Assembly (NCBI GenBank): GCA_016791445.1
Contig: JAEUMP010000012.1
Span: forward strand, 38,949 to 102,948
DNA: 64,000 nt
Source: Hyphomonadaceae bacterium
GTDB lineage: Bacteria; Pseudomonadota; Alphaproteobacteria; Caulobacterales; Aquidulcibacteraceae
Direction of reading: 5' to 3'
Shown piece by piece: positions 45,109 through 53,405 of the stretch (positions are counted from its first letter, which is position 1; each line of letters starts with the position of its first letter). The notes beneath the pieces are model-generated. The model saw only the letters and a list, made by a program, of their open reading frames with translations. It did no database searches and was not told the origin of the DNA. The translations under genes and the position numbers were made by a program.

Positions 45109-46371
45109 ATGTCCGCAAGCGCCAAGCCCCCCCTGAAACTCGGCAAACTGTCCCGGACAGCGAGTGCGAAGGCGTGGATGGGACAGTTCGCGGTCGCAGA
45201 TCAGCCTGTCGCGGCGGAACTATTGGATTCGCTGCTGCTCTTGAACCAGGAGCACGTCAACACCGCTCTTCACCGGCTGCTGAGGGATCTCACCACCGAA
45301 AGAGCGGGGTCGCGAAAGCGAGTCGCACTCTACGCTGAGAGGGAATACGCATCATCGTTCGCGTTTTCTGTACCTATCGTTGTCGCTGGCAAGGGCAAGG
45401 GTCGCTCCACCGGCCGCAAAGGGCCGGCGGCCGTCCAACCCACCCGGGGCAAAGCCCGCGTAGGGAGTGAAGGCGCCATTGCCTTCCTCATTTCTCAGGC
45501 CGTCGAGACCTGGCCCAAGATCTTCGTCAACCACCCAGGCCCAGACAGCTTTCGAACGAAACGGCCAATCAGCACGATCACCATCTTGTCGGATTTTATC
45601 GGGTCGGGCGCGCGCGTCACGACCATGCTCGATACGTTTTGGAACGTACCCACCGTCAAGGCTTGGCACTCGCGCGGTTTGATCGACTTTCAGGTCATCG
45701 CCGCCGCTGGCACAAAAGCCGGTCTAGCGACAACACGTGCGCATCGCCTGCGACCTGACGTGAGAGTGTCAAACGTCGCGCCCACGATCCACGGCGCCGG
45801 CGGTAAAGCGCAACGACTCCGCGCCTTTGCTTTGAAGTATGGCGCCACCCTCCCCGATCCATTGGGTTTCGCTAACAGCGGCGCCCTCATCGCGTTCAAT
45901 TATCGTATTCCCAACAACGCACCCGCCATTGTCCAAACTCTCTATAAAGGGGTCGCCCCGCCGGACATGGCTGACGCATTTGGCGTGCGGGATCACAATC
46001 GAGAGTTGGTCGAAGCGGCCACGGTGCTAAACTTCAAACTGGCCGACACGCTGCCCGTCGACGACGCCAACATCGCTCTCATCCTGCGCGCCACCCGGGG
46101 CCGCTGGCGCGACGGCTCGGAGACGGTGCTCGCCGAAATGATCGGGATACCCGTGCCCGAAATCGAACTTGCGCGCGCACGCGCTACCAAACTGAAACTC
46201 CTGACCCCTGAAGGCCGCGTGACGGACGAGGGTCACAAGTTTCTGGACGCCGCCGGAACCATCGAGCGCAAGAAAGTCATTGTTCCCACCAACACGACGC
46301 CGTATCACCCGCAAAGTCTGAGGGTTCCGCGGAGGCCACCTAGCGTACGCCGTCCTTCCGGGCGGCCATGA
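45109..46371 (+). CDS. phosphoribosyltransferase-like (PRTase-CE) plus winged-helix protein of a retron-like locus
   Basis: 420 residues from ATG 45109, chosen for AAGGATGG just upstream. The PRPP-binding loop is visible: ITILSDFIGSGARVTTMLD (about 158-176), with VALYAEREYASSFAF (73-87) and GSEGAIAFLISQ (119-130) before it and FNYRIPNNAPAIVQTL (263-278) after it. Residues 320-385 form a winged helix (LAEMIGIPVPEIELARARAT; LLTPEGRVTDEGHKFLDAAG). A PRTase fused to a winged helix beside a reverse transcriptase is a known retron-associated arrangement (type III in the usual classification, to my recollection). It is presumably the effector, silenced by the RT-made DNA-RNA. Confidence 0.7.
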   Translation: MSASAKPPLKLGKLSRTASAKAWMGQFAVADQPVAAELLDSLLLLNQEHVNTALHRLLRDLTTERAGSRKRVALYAEREYASSFAFSVPIVVAGKGKGRSTGRKGPAAVQPTRGKARVGSEGAIAFLISQAVETWPKIFVNHPGPDSFRTKRPISTITILSDFIGSGARVTTMLDTFWNVPTVKAWHSRGLIDFQVIAAAGTKAGLATTRAHRLRPDVRVSNVAPTIHGAGGKAQRLRAFALKYGATLPDPLGFANSGALIAFNYRIPNNAPAIVQTLYKGVAPPDMADAFGVRDHNRELVEAATVLNFKLADTLPVDDANIALILRATRGRWRDGSETVLAEMIGIPVPEIELARARATKLKLLTPEGRVTDEGHKFLDAAGTIERKKVIVPTNTTPYHPQSLRVPRRPPSVRRPSGRP

Positions 46372-46525
46372 CGACCGACCGAAGTTGGTTGTTAGGGCCT
46401 TGGGGCTTCCCTTGGCCATGTCGGAGCATCTGAAGACAGGTTCCGTATCATCATCGCGTCCCTACGGGTCCATTCGAAGGCTCATAAGCGACGATGATGC
46501 GCATCCTGCGCCGGGCAAAATGTAG
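46372..46525 (+). ncRNA. candidate region for retron msr-msd RNA
   Basis: A 154-bp spacer between the PRTase and RT genes. It contains an 8-bp perfect stem CATCATCG (46449-46456) / CGATGATG (46492-46499) with a 35-base loop. I could not find the long a1/a2 inverted repeat and priming guanosine that would prove an msr-msd, so this is a place to look, not a call. Confidence 0.2.
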
Positions 46526-47668
46526 ATGAGCCATCCGTGGGACTCTCAGACATTTACCGCAGCAGCGCGCGCGGCGGGCCGATCCGACGCGGTCATCGAT
46601 GCGTCGTTGCGCGCAGCGACCTACATCAAGGACCGTCATCCTGACCTACCCGTCATACTCACCTTGGCGCACCTCGCCCATCTGACCGATGTCTCTGGTG
46701 AGTTCCTACGTGGCGTCGTTGATCGCGAGACCGATCCCTACCGCGTGTTCCAACTGAATAAGCGCTCTCGACCCAACGCGCCTCAGCGTGCGCACCGCAC
46801 CATCTGCGTGCCCCACCCCCTTCTCATGCGCACACAACGATGGATCGCGCAGAATATCCTCAACGTGATCGATCCGCATCGCGCCAGCTTCGCCTTCGCG
46901 CCAAAGCGAGACATCGTCCAGGCCGCTAAAAGGCATGCTGGGTGTCGCTGGCTCGTCAAACTCGACGTCACTGACTTTTTTACGTCGATACGCGAAGACG
47001 CTGTCTATCGCGTGTTTCGCGCTCTTGGATATGGCGCGTTGATCTCGTTCGAACTGGCGCGACTATGTACGCGCGCGCCTGGATCCTCGCGCCGCAAGCA
47101 TAGGGCGTCCCACGATCAACGCTTACCATATCACCGCAAGCACTGCGGTTTCCTCCCCCAGGGCGCGCCAACGAGCCCCATGCTCGCAAACCTCGCGTCG
47201 TATCAGCTTGACGAAGATTTCGAGGCGCTCGCAACCAGCCGAAACTGGATCTACAGTCGGTACGCTGACGACTTGGCGTTCTCGACCAAGCATCCCTCCA
47301 ACCGCTCCGAGGCGCTTCATGTGTCTCGGAAGGCAGAGGCGCTGCTTGAACGGCACGGCTTCGCTGCGAACCGCAGCAAGACGTGCATCGCCCCGCCCGG
47401 AGCACGGCGTCTCGTGCTAGGACTACTCGTCGATCGCGGCGCGCCGCGATTGCCTAGGGCATTCCGCGACAACATCGAGACGCATCTTTATGCGTTGGCC
47501 CACGCTGACATCGGTCCGCTCCGCCACCTGAACAAACGCGGATTTGCGTCTCTCATTGGCATGCGACGCCACATTGAGGGGCTTATTGCGTTTGCGCACC
47601 AAGTCGAGCCCACCTACGCCGCTCGTCTCTACGCTCGCTTCAAAAAGGTGGCGTGGCCGGCACAGTAG
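46526..47668 (+). CDS. retron-type reverse transcriptase
   Basis: 380 residues from ATG 46526. RT motifs in order: KRDIVQAAKRHAG (residues about 127-139, matching the retron NAxxH region), WLVKLDVTDFFTSI (142-155), GFLPQGAPTSPMLANLASYQ (208-227), SRYADDLAFS (catalytic YADD, 246-249) and RRLVLGLLVDRG (near 294-305, matching the retron VTG-like motif). Group II intron maturase or endonuclease domains are absent, so it is not an intron RT. Follows the PRTase gene by 154 bp on the same strand. Together they form a likely anti-phage retron. Confidence 0.85.
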   Translation: MSHPWDSQTFTAAARAAGRSDAVIDASLRAATYIKDRHPDLPVILTLAHLAHLTDVSGEFLRGVVDRETDPYRVFQLNKRSRPNAPQRAHRTICVPHPLLMRTQRWIAQNILNVIDPHRASFAFAPKRDIVQAAKRHAGCRWLVKLDVTDFFTSIREDAVYRVFRALGYGALISFELARLCTRAPGSSRRKHRASHDQRLPYHRKHCGFLPQGAPTSPMLANLASYQLDEDFEALATSRNWIYSRYADDLAFSTKHPSNRSEALHVSRKAEALLERHGFAANRSKTCIAPPGARRLVLGLLVDRGAPRLPRAFRDNIETHLYALAHADIGPLRHLNKRGFASLIGMRRHIEGLIAFAHQVEPTYAARLYARFKKVAWPAQ

Positions 47669-47852
47669 CTCATCGTACTGGCCCACTCGACCGCGCGGTG
47701 CACCAAGGATGTGCTGCAGTTGCAGTTTGCACGTGTCCAGTCACCTTCTCGATGGCCGATCGTCCGCCCCTTTCCGGACGTTCAATCCCAAGAAGAGACA
47801 TTTCTGCTTTGACGCCCTTGTGCGGACGTTGGATGATCGACTTGGAGGGATA

Positions 47853-48734
47853 ATGAACGATCGAGACAAAGAAGCGCCGCGCGTGTTCGCGGGGCTATCT
47901 GGGGCGTCCCTCCCCTGCTCCATGGATCTGGGCCACGGCGTCACCGCGCGCCCCATCTACGCTCATCTCTTTGCGGCAAACATGATGGCTTTCCAAAGGG
48001 CCGAAGCTGGAAAGCCACATCCAGCGCCGTGGAAGGCGGCGCGAGGCGGCTTCGCATACGACATTGAGATCGAACTTTCTGTGCCTGCGAACATATCCCT
48101 CGCGGGCGCAACTTCAGCCATGGAAGTGGTCCGTCTAGTCGCGTCCTTGCTCAGGATGGCGCACTACCCGTACCTGATGGTGCCAGTTACCTCGGATCAC
48201 CCGTTTGATGCAGCAGGCGCCGAGCAAACCCCCACCTTGATCCCCTTCGAGACCGAGCCGCGGATATTTGCTGCACCGAACGAAACGACCGAGATAAGTG
48301 AAGCAGATCTTCAGTGGTTGAAAGTAGCTTGGCCTCTGGTAGCCGAACTTGTTCGTCAAGCCCCGCAGCTTGATACGGCGCTCCGAGCTTGTGACGCATG
48401 TACAGTTCGAGGGCGTGCGGCTTCAGCACTGCTCACCGCATGGGGCGCTCTCGAAGAGCTCTTTGCGCCAGCTCGTGCTGAACTCCGCTTTCGCGTCTCG
48501 GCCCATATTGCTGCCTACTTGGAACTGCCTGGGCCCAAAAGGCTAGAGCGTTTCAAACAAGTGGCGCAACTCTACAATGCTCGTTCACGAATTGCGCACT
48601 CTGCTCAAGACGCGGACAGCCGCGAGCTCGTTGAGACATTCATAGTGTTGCGCAACTCCTTGATGAAAATGATCGATGAACGAGCTGTCCCATCCCAAAC
48701 TGACCTTGAACGAAAGCTGTTCTGCGGGGACTGA
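47853..48734 (+). CDS. HEPN-like (Apea-type) protein
   Basis: 293 residues from ATG 47853 with GGAGGG upstream. The N-terminal 150 residues are mixed alpha/beta. The C-terminal helices contain ALLTAWGALEELFAPA and LYNARSRIAHSAQD, where RSRIAH (244-249) fits the R-x4-H catalytic motif of HEPN RNases of the Apea kind. Position 185 bp after the RT suggests a third part of the same island, possibly an RNase effector; the link to the retron is inference. Confidence 0.6.
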   Translation: MNDRDKEAPRVFAGLSGASLPCSMDLGHGVTARPIYAHLFAANMMAFQRAEAGKPHPAPWKAARGGFAYDIEIELSVPANISLAGATSAMEVVRLVASLLRMAHYPYLMVPVTSDHPFDAAGAEQTPTLIPFETEPRIFAAPNETTEISEADLQWLKVAWPLVAELVRQAPQLDTALRACDACTVRGRAASALLTAWGALEELFAPARAELRFRVSAHIAAYLELPGPKRLERFKQVAQLYNARSRIAHSAQDADSRELVETFIVLRNSLMKMIDERAVPSQTDLERKLFCGD

Positions 48735-48915
48735 CGGAACATCCTAATTTCGGACTCTAAAGAGAACTCTCTCACGAACGGACTTTTCTGCCGCCCATCA
48801 CCATCCCACGTTGTGCAACTATCCCAGCCACACGCAACCCTTCTGTTGTCACGATGCTGTCACCCGAGACGGCCCGAATCGGCTTATACTTTAGGCTGCA
48901 AGGGAGTGAAAGCTA

Positions 48916-49884
48916 ATGCGCGTAGGCACCCGAAAAAGCACAATGGCGCTGGCCCAGACTGATATGATCGTACGCGCGCTCAACCAACGATTTCCAGGTC
49001 TCGGCGCGGCAGCCGAATTGTTCGATACGAGCGGCGACCGCGATCAGCATAGCAAACTTGGCGTTCACGGCGGAAAAGGCGGCGCGTTCGTAGCTGAGAT
49101 TCGACGCGCCATCCTGAGCGGCAGTATCGAAGCGGCGATGCACTCTCTCAAGGACATGCCGGGAAACGAAGAGACACCTGGCTTAATCGTGGGGGCTTAC
49201 CTAGAGCGCGAAGACGCAAGGGATTCTATGGCTCTCCGCCCGGGGCTCACCTACGAAGCGATCCGAGACAGTCAGGGAGCAAGCATAAAGATTGGGACGA
49301 ACTCTGTCCGCCGCGCAGCATACGCTCGCCAACTCTTCCCCAAAGCCGAGATCATACATTTTAGAGGCGCGGCGGACACGCGGATCCAAAAGCTTGATAC
49401 TGGCATTAAGCAAACGATGCCAGATGGCGTTACAGAAGTGGGTCCGGCGGACGCACTCATAATGGCCAAGGCTGGACTTGAGCGCATAGGACTCACGAAC
49501 AGGGTGGCCCACACATTCTCGCTGAAGGAAATGTTACCAGCTGTTTCGCAGGGCATTATCGCTGTTGAGTGCAGCGAGCGTGACTGGCAGACGCGTGAAC
49601 GCCTGGCGGCGATCGACTCCGAAGACTCTCGGATGCGCGCCTACGCCGAACGAGAGGTTCTTTGGGTTCTCAACGGACACTGCAATTCCCCGATTGCTGG
49701 CCACGCGCATCGAGATCATGATGAAATGTATTTGACCGCTGCGGTGATGAATGCAGACGGTACGCGCGTCGTTTCGGCGACACAAAGCGGGCCTGTGGAC
49801 AAGCCAAGAGAACTTGGTCGGTCGGTAGCTTTCGAGCTGCTAGACAAAGGCGCGGCGCAAATCATCACAGCCACAAGGGAATAG
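48916..49884 (+). CDS. hemC: hydroxymethylbilane synthase (porphobilinogen deaminase)
   Basis: 322 residues from ATG 48916, with AAGGGAGTG upstream. Key residues are present: VGTRKSTMALAQTDMIV, AMHSLKDMPGNEE (catalytic Asp), IKIGTNSVRRAAYARQLFP and IIHFRGAADTRIQKLD (substrate Arg residues), and LNGHCNSPIAGHA (the Cys that carries the dipyrromethane cofactor). It joins four porphobilinogens into hydroxymethylbilane. Its place in a defence island and its lower GC suggest an extra, acquired copy rather than the housekeeping gene; no other haem genes are near. Confidence 0.85.
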   Translation: MRVGTRKSTMALAQTDMIVRALNQRFPGLGAAAELFDTSGDRDQHSKLGVHGGKGGAFVAEIRRAILSGSIEAAMHSLKDMPGNEETPGLIVGAYLEREDARDSMALRPGLTYEAIRDSQGASIKIGTNSVRRAAYARQLFPKAEIIHFRGAADTRIQKLDTGIKQTMPDGVTEVGPADALIMAKAGLERIGLTNRVAHTFSLKEMLPAVSQGIIAVECSERDWQTRERLAAIDSEDSRMRAYAEREVLWVLNGHCNSPIAGHAHRDHDEMYLTAAVMNADGTRVVSATQSGPVDKPRELGRSVAFELLDKGAAQIITATRE

Positions 49885-49995
49885 CCTACCTTCACACCCC
49901 TAGACTTAGCGCTGCCCAAGCAAACTTGAATGTGCGAGCGCCGTTCGATCCCAATTTGAGACCTCAGCACCTGCCCGCCCGAAAGCGGACGTAGC

Positions 49996-50373
49996 CTATC
50001 GCGGATAGGGCTCGCACCCGATTCCATCGCCGTCTCGATCAAGGTGAGCGCCATACCCGTCTTGCCATCGACGAACGGGTGCCGCACCCGCCGCTCGCGC
50101 GGCGCTACAGTTTTCAAACGGCCAATCGCGTGTGACTTCGCGCACACTCGAATCTTCGCGCTCAATCGGATTCAAGTACCCGAGTTGGCTCGGAGGGGGC
50201 TGTACAGTTTGCATCAGCGCAAGGCAGCCCAAGATGAGCAAACCGATGATGAGCCCGGCAAGGGATCGGGAGACGCGACGGCGCCCAATACGGAGGAATC
50301 GTTCGCGCAAGCTTGCAGCCCGACGTTTCGAGCCGGCGCGGTTCAGCCGAGGACGTTCCCAGGGCGACGACAT
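49996..50373 (-). CDS. Excalibur calcium-binding-domain membrane protein
   Basis: 125 residues from ATG 50373. A basic N-terminus, one transmembrane helix (LAGLIIGLLILGCLALMQ, about 39-56), a Pro/Gln linker, and a C-terminal Excalibur domain with FENCSAARAAGAAPV and GAHLDRDGDGIGCEPY (DxDxDG calcium loop plus paired Cys). Excalibur domains occur in extracellular or membrane proteins, often with nucleases. Here it stands alone; function unknown. Confidence 0.75.
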   Translation of the reverse strand: MSSPWERPRLNRAGSKRRAASLRERFLRIGRRRVSRSLAGLIIGLLILGCLALMQTVQPPPSQLGYLNPIEREDSSVREVTRDWPFENCSAARAAGAAPVRRWQDGYGAHLDRDGDGIGCEPYPR

Positions 50374-50565
50374 CGCGAAAGCGTAGCCCAGGCAGGTTTA
50401 CGAGAGCTCAATCCCCGAAGCGGAAGCCCGTCTCGACTGGCAAAAGGCTTCCCGATAGCGAACGCCTAAGCGCCTCTATCCGCCCGGCCAACATCGTCCC
50501 GCCGCAGGCTGCCGCTCGACTTCGTTCGATTTCTTTTCCATTGTCGGGCTGATTGACAAATAACC

Positions 50566-51117
50566 TTGAGTGCCGTGAGCGAGACTGACATATCTCCCGT
50601 AGTTGGTAACCGCATCGTCGTCACTGGCATGGCCGGCGCTGGAAAGAGTACGTTTTCACGGGCGCTCTCGAAGAGGACCGGCCTTCCCGTCATCTCCCTC
50701 GATCTTCATAGTTGGAATCCTGGGTGGGTCCGGGTGCGGATGGACGAGTTTCTCGAAAAACAACGCACCTTGCTCGCTGGCGAGAGGTGGATTGTTGACA
50801 GCAACGACGTCGACAACGACCTCTTTCTCAAGCGCGCAGACACGCTCTTGGTCCTCACTACGCCTTGGTGGATTTGTTCGTGGCGCGCGTTCAAACGCGG
50901 ACTTCGGAGACCTCGCGATAATCAGTTGCCAGACGGTTGTGACGAGTCGCTCTCGCAACGGCTCCGAGACGAATGGGGAATAGCTTGGCGCAACTGGCGG
51001 GACCGGAACTCGTTTCGCGAACTTGAGCTTTCTCTGGCTTCGCGTTGCCGAGGGCAGTTGAAGGTTCACGTTCTGAAGTCGAAGCAGGGGGTGGCCGACT
51101 TCGCGGACAACGTCTGA
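50566..51117 (+). CDS. P-loop kinase (adenylate-kinase-like, FlaR/topology-modulation type)
   Basis: 183 residues from TTG 50566 or GTG 50575; no clear ribosome site. Walker A is clean: IVVTGMAGAGKSTFSRALSK. LPVISLDLHSWNPGW and RWIVDSNDVDNDLFLKRADT follow, then TTPWWICSWRAFKRGLRRPR, typical of the small ATPase family annotated as AAA or adenylate kinase-like. Likely phosphorylates a small molecule or nucleotide; substrate unknown. Stands alone between the Excalibur gene and the CHAT operon. Confidence 0.7.
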   Translation: MSAVSETDISPVVGNRIVVTGMAGAGKSTFSRALSKRTGLPVISLDLHSWNPGWVRVRMDEFLEKQRTLLAGERWIVDSNDVDNDLFLKRADTLLVLTTPWWICSWRAFKRGLRRPRDNQLPDGCDESLSQRLRDEWGIAWRNWRDRNSFRELELSLASRCRGQLKVHVLKSKQGVADFADNV

Positions 51118-51585
51118 ACGGCTGTCCAACGGCTGCCGCCTGTCACGTTGAGTTTGTAAGGCCGGACACCTCTCCTCACTTCCCGGTCGACCAAGGGAGA
51201 ATCCCCGAAACGGTCACTGTTGCCTGTGCGCCGCATAGCGAACATTCTGGTTGTAAACAGCGCTTAGGCAATCAACGGCGACAAGAGTCTCGCTCACCCT
51301 CAACACGGTGCTTCCGGGTGCAACAGGCCCAACGCTCCACCGCTAACTTCGCGGAGTAGTTGTCTCGCCACTGCGTCTCAGGCTTTGCCAGCAAACTACT
51401 CCTATCGGCGGGTCTAGAGGTGGGTGCGAAGTTGCGCGGGTCATCGAGACAACATTCCGTTGCGAAACGGAGAGCCGAGCGCTATCGGTTTCCCACGACT
51501 AGGGAGTGAGGGACGGTCGTGAGCGTGTCAATGCCATTTTCCGCCTGTATTGGAGTGGCGCGTTCCGCAGCACGGCGGCGAGGAC
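51118..51585. other. 468-bp region upstream of the CHAT operon
   Basis: No gene seen. Contains spacer-type motif AGCGAACATT (about 51237) and, at the end, the ribosome site of the CHAT gene. The operon promoter should be here; I cannot mark a convincing -35/-10. Confidence 0.35.
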
Positions 51586-52665
51586 ATGGGCGCTGACTCG
51601 CCGGCAAAGCTCGACGTCGTTCTGCATGAGGCGGGCGCCGGCGATGCATATCACGCGGCGCGCAGCCCGTTCGCGATCGCGCTGGCGCCGCCCACGAGCG
51701 CCGCGGCCGTTCAAGGGCTCGCAGCAGGGCGCGCCCTGATCGAAAACAGCCTCGTCAACAACGGCGCGCTGACACAACAGCAACTGGAGAGCTTTGGCGC
51801 CGAACTCGCCAAGGTGCTGTTCTCGGGAGACGTCGGCGCACTCTATGCCGCCTGCCGCAAGCAGAATGGGGCGCGGGTCACGCTGTGCATGGACGGTGTC
51901 GCTCTGAAGAGCATCCCTTGGGAGTTCGTGCGTTGGCCGGATGTCGGCGTGGCGCCGCACGGTCAACGCACGCTAGCGAGACTATGTCCCGTCAACGACG
52001 ATTCCTCGATCGAGCCGGTCGCGCTCCGCAACGAACCGATGGTTGTCCTGCTTGCAGTGTCCGATCCGACTAACTTGTCCCAAGTCGATTGGCAGGAAAC
52101 TAAGGCCAAGATGGATGAGGTATTCGCGGAGAACAAGAAGCACGTCTCACTGGAAGTCGTCGAGGCCGCCAGCGCCGCCGCCGTCGCGACCGAGGTGAAG
52201 CGGCTCGACCCGCATGTGGTGCACTTTATCGGTCACGGCCAGGCAAACGGCCTTCTCTTCACCAACCGCTCCACTGGCAAGAGTAAACTTGTTACCTCGA
52301 GCCAGCTCCACGGCGTCTTTGGCGGCGATCGCGTGAGATTGGTGATCCTTTCCGCTTGCGACACCGGCAAGAACACGGACGCGGTCACGCCGCTAGCGAA
52401 CTTGGCCGAACAGCTCGTGCGCGCGGGCATTTGCGCGGTCGTGGCCAACCAGATGCCGATCACGCTGCGATCGGTCGCGACCTTCTGCAATGGACTCTAC
52501 CGCGAGCTACTCGACAGCGGAAATATCGATCTGGCCGTCAACCAGGGCCGCGTCGACGTGGGCTATGAGTTTGATGCGATCGACGCGGCGGTGCTGGAAT
52601 GGGGAATTCCGGTCCTCTACCGCCGCCCCGGCTGCGATCTTCTGTTCGACACCGGAGGGTCGTGA
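51586..52665 (+). CDS. CHAT-domain cysteine protease
   Basis: 359 residues from ATG 51586 with GGCGAGG just upstream. The C-terminal half is a CHAT (caspase-like) domain: MVVLLAVSDPTNLSQVDW, then HVVHFIGHGQANGLLF (catalytic His217) and RLVILSACDTGKNTDAVTP (catalytic Cys258), then ICAVVANQMPITLRSVATF. The N-terminal 150 residues form the smaller helical/strand part of CHAT proteins (LESFGAELAKVLFSGDVGAL; IPWEFVRWPDVGVA). Both catalytic residues are intact. First gene of a tightly overlapping operon; its stop overlaps the next start (TGATG). Most likely a protease that activates the partner proteins in response to infection or stress. Confidence 0.85.
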   Translation: MGADSPAKLDVVLHEAGAGDAYHAARSPFAIALAPPTSAAAVQGLAAGRALIENSLVNNGALTQQQLESFGAELAKVLFSGDVGALYAACRKQNGARVTLCMDGVALKSIPWEFVRWPDVGVAPHGQRTLARLCPVNDDSSIEPVALRNEPMVVLLAVSDPTNLSQVDWQETKAKMDEVFAENKKHVSLEVVEAASAAAVATEVKRLDPHVVHFIGHGQANGLLFTNRSTGKSKLVTSSQLHGVFGGDRVRLVILSACDTGKNTDAVTPLANLAEQLVRAGICAVVANQMPITLRSVATFCNGLYRELLDSGNIDLAVNQGRVDVGYEFDAIDAAVLEWGIPVLYRRPGCDLLFDTGGS

Positions 52666-53405
52666 TGGCGACGCCCGTCTTCTTCGCGCAGACGGTGCGC
52701 GGCGCGCGCGCCAAGTCACGGCTAAGGACCGCGGCCAAGCGGCCGCGCCGTCACCGTGTCGGCGTGCTCGACGTTGACACCTACGCGCTCCTCCGCCCAG
52801 TGCTCGACCGCGTCAACCGAGCGCAAACCGGCTTTGAATTCGCGCAGGTAACCACCACCCTACCGACTGGCATCGGCCTTATGAGCGCGCGCGTCTTACA
52901 GATAGCCAAGGACACCGGGTTTGAGCCCAACGCGAACGAGATAGAAGATCTCGAACAAAACGTATTCTTCGACGACTTCGTCCCATTCCTAGAGCAAATC
53001 CGAGATAAGCTGAAACTCAACTCGATCGTCGCCTTGGTGACGCCCATGCTGGCGTTCGTCGACGACGAGAACACTTTTCAGTACAATCTCTTTTCCGTTT
53101 CGAATGGCGGGGTCGTCATGGTGTCGGCATTCGCTCTGCGCGACTACGCCAAGAAAGCCAAGCGGCCGTTCGAAGCGTGCATTGCCGCACTGATGGCCAC
53201 GCAGGTGTGGGCCGGGCTCTTCGAGGACGTGGACTATCATGAAGAGACCCGTGGTTGCCTCTACGACCTGTGCACGCCGCGCGACGATATCGTCAAAGGT
53301 TTGACGAAGATGCGCATCAGCGAGGGGGCCCTGGCGCTCTTCCCTGAAAGCGAGCGTGCCGATGTGCAAAAGGCAGTCCAAGCCATTGCGGAGTACAAAC
53401 GATGA
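52665..53405 (+). CDS. unknown protein with ETRGCLYDLC motif, middle gene of CHAT-lipase operon
   Basis: 246 residues from ATG 52665 (GGAGGG 6 bp upstream), overlapping the CHAT stop by one base. A basic N-terminus (about 1-31) looks disordered and could be a protease-sensitive tail. Residues 33-190 are mixed alpha/beta (HRVGVLDVDTYALLRPVLDR; LNSIVALVTPMLAFVDDENT; GVVMVSAFALRDYAKKAKRP). Then comes YHEETRGCLYDLCTPRDDIV (191-210), with His, two Cys and Asp residues that could bind a metal. Its overall layout recalls a degenerate metallopeptidase of the archaemetzincin kind but lacks HExxH, so I would not name it. I recall similar ETRGCLYD-type motifs in conflict-system proteins but cannot name the family. 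Confidence 0.7.
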   Translation: MATPVFFAQTVRGARAKSRLRTAAKRPRRHRVGVLDVDTYALLRPVLDRVNRAQTGFEFAQVTTTLPTGIGLMSARVLQIAKDTGFEPNANEIEDLEQNVFFDDFVPFLEQIRDKLKLNSIVALVTPMLAFVDDENTFQYNLFSVSNGGVVMVSAFALRDYAKKAKRPFEACIAALMATQVWAGLFEDVDYHEETRGCLYDLCTPRDDIVKGLTKMRISEGALALFPESERADVQKAVQAIAEYKR

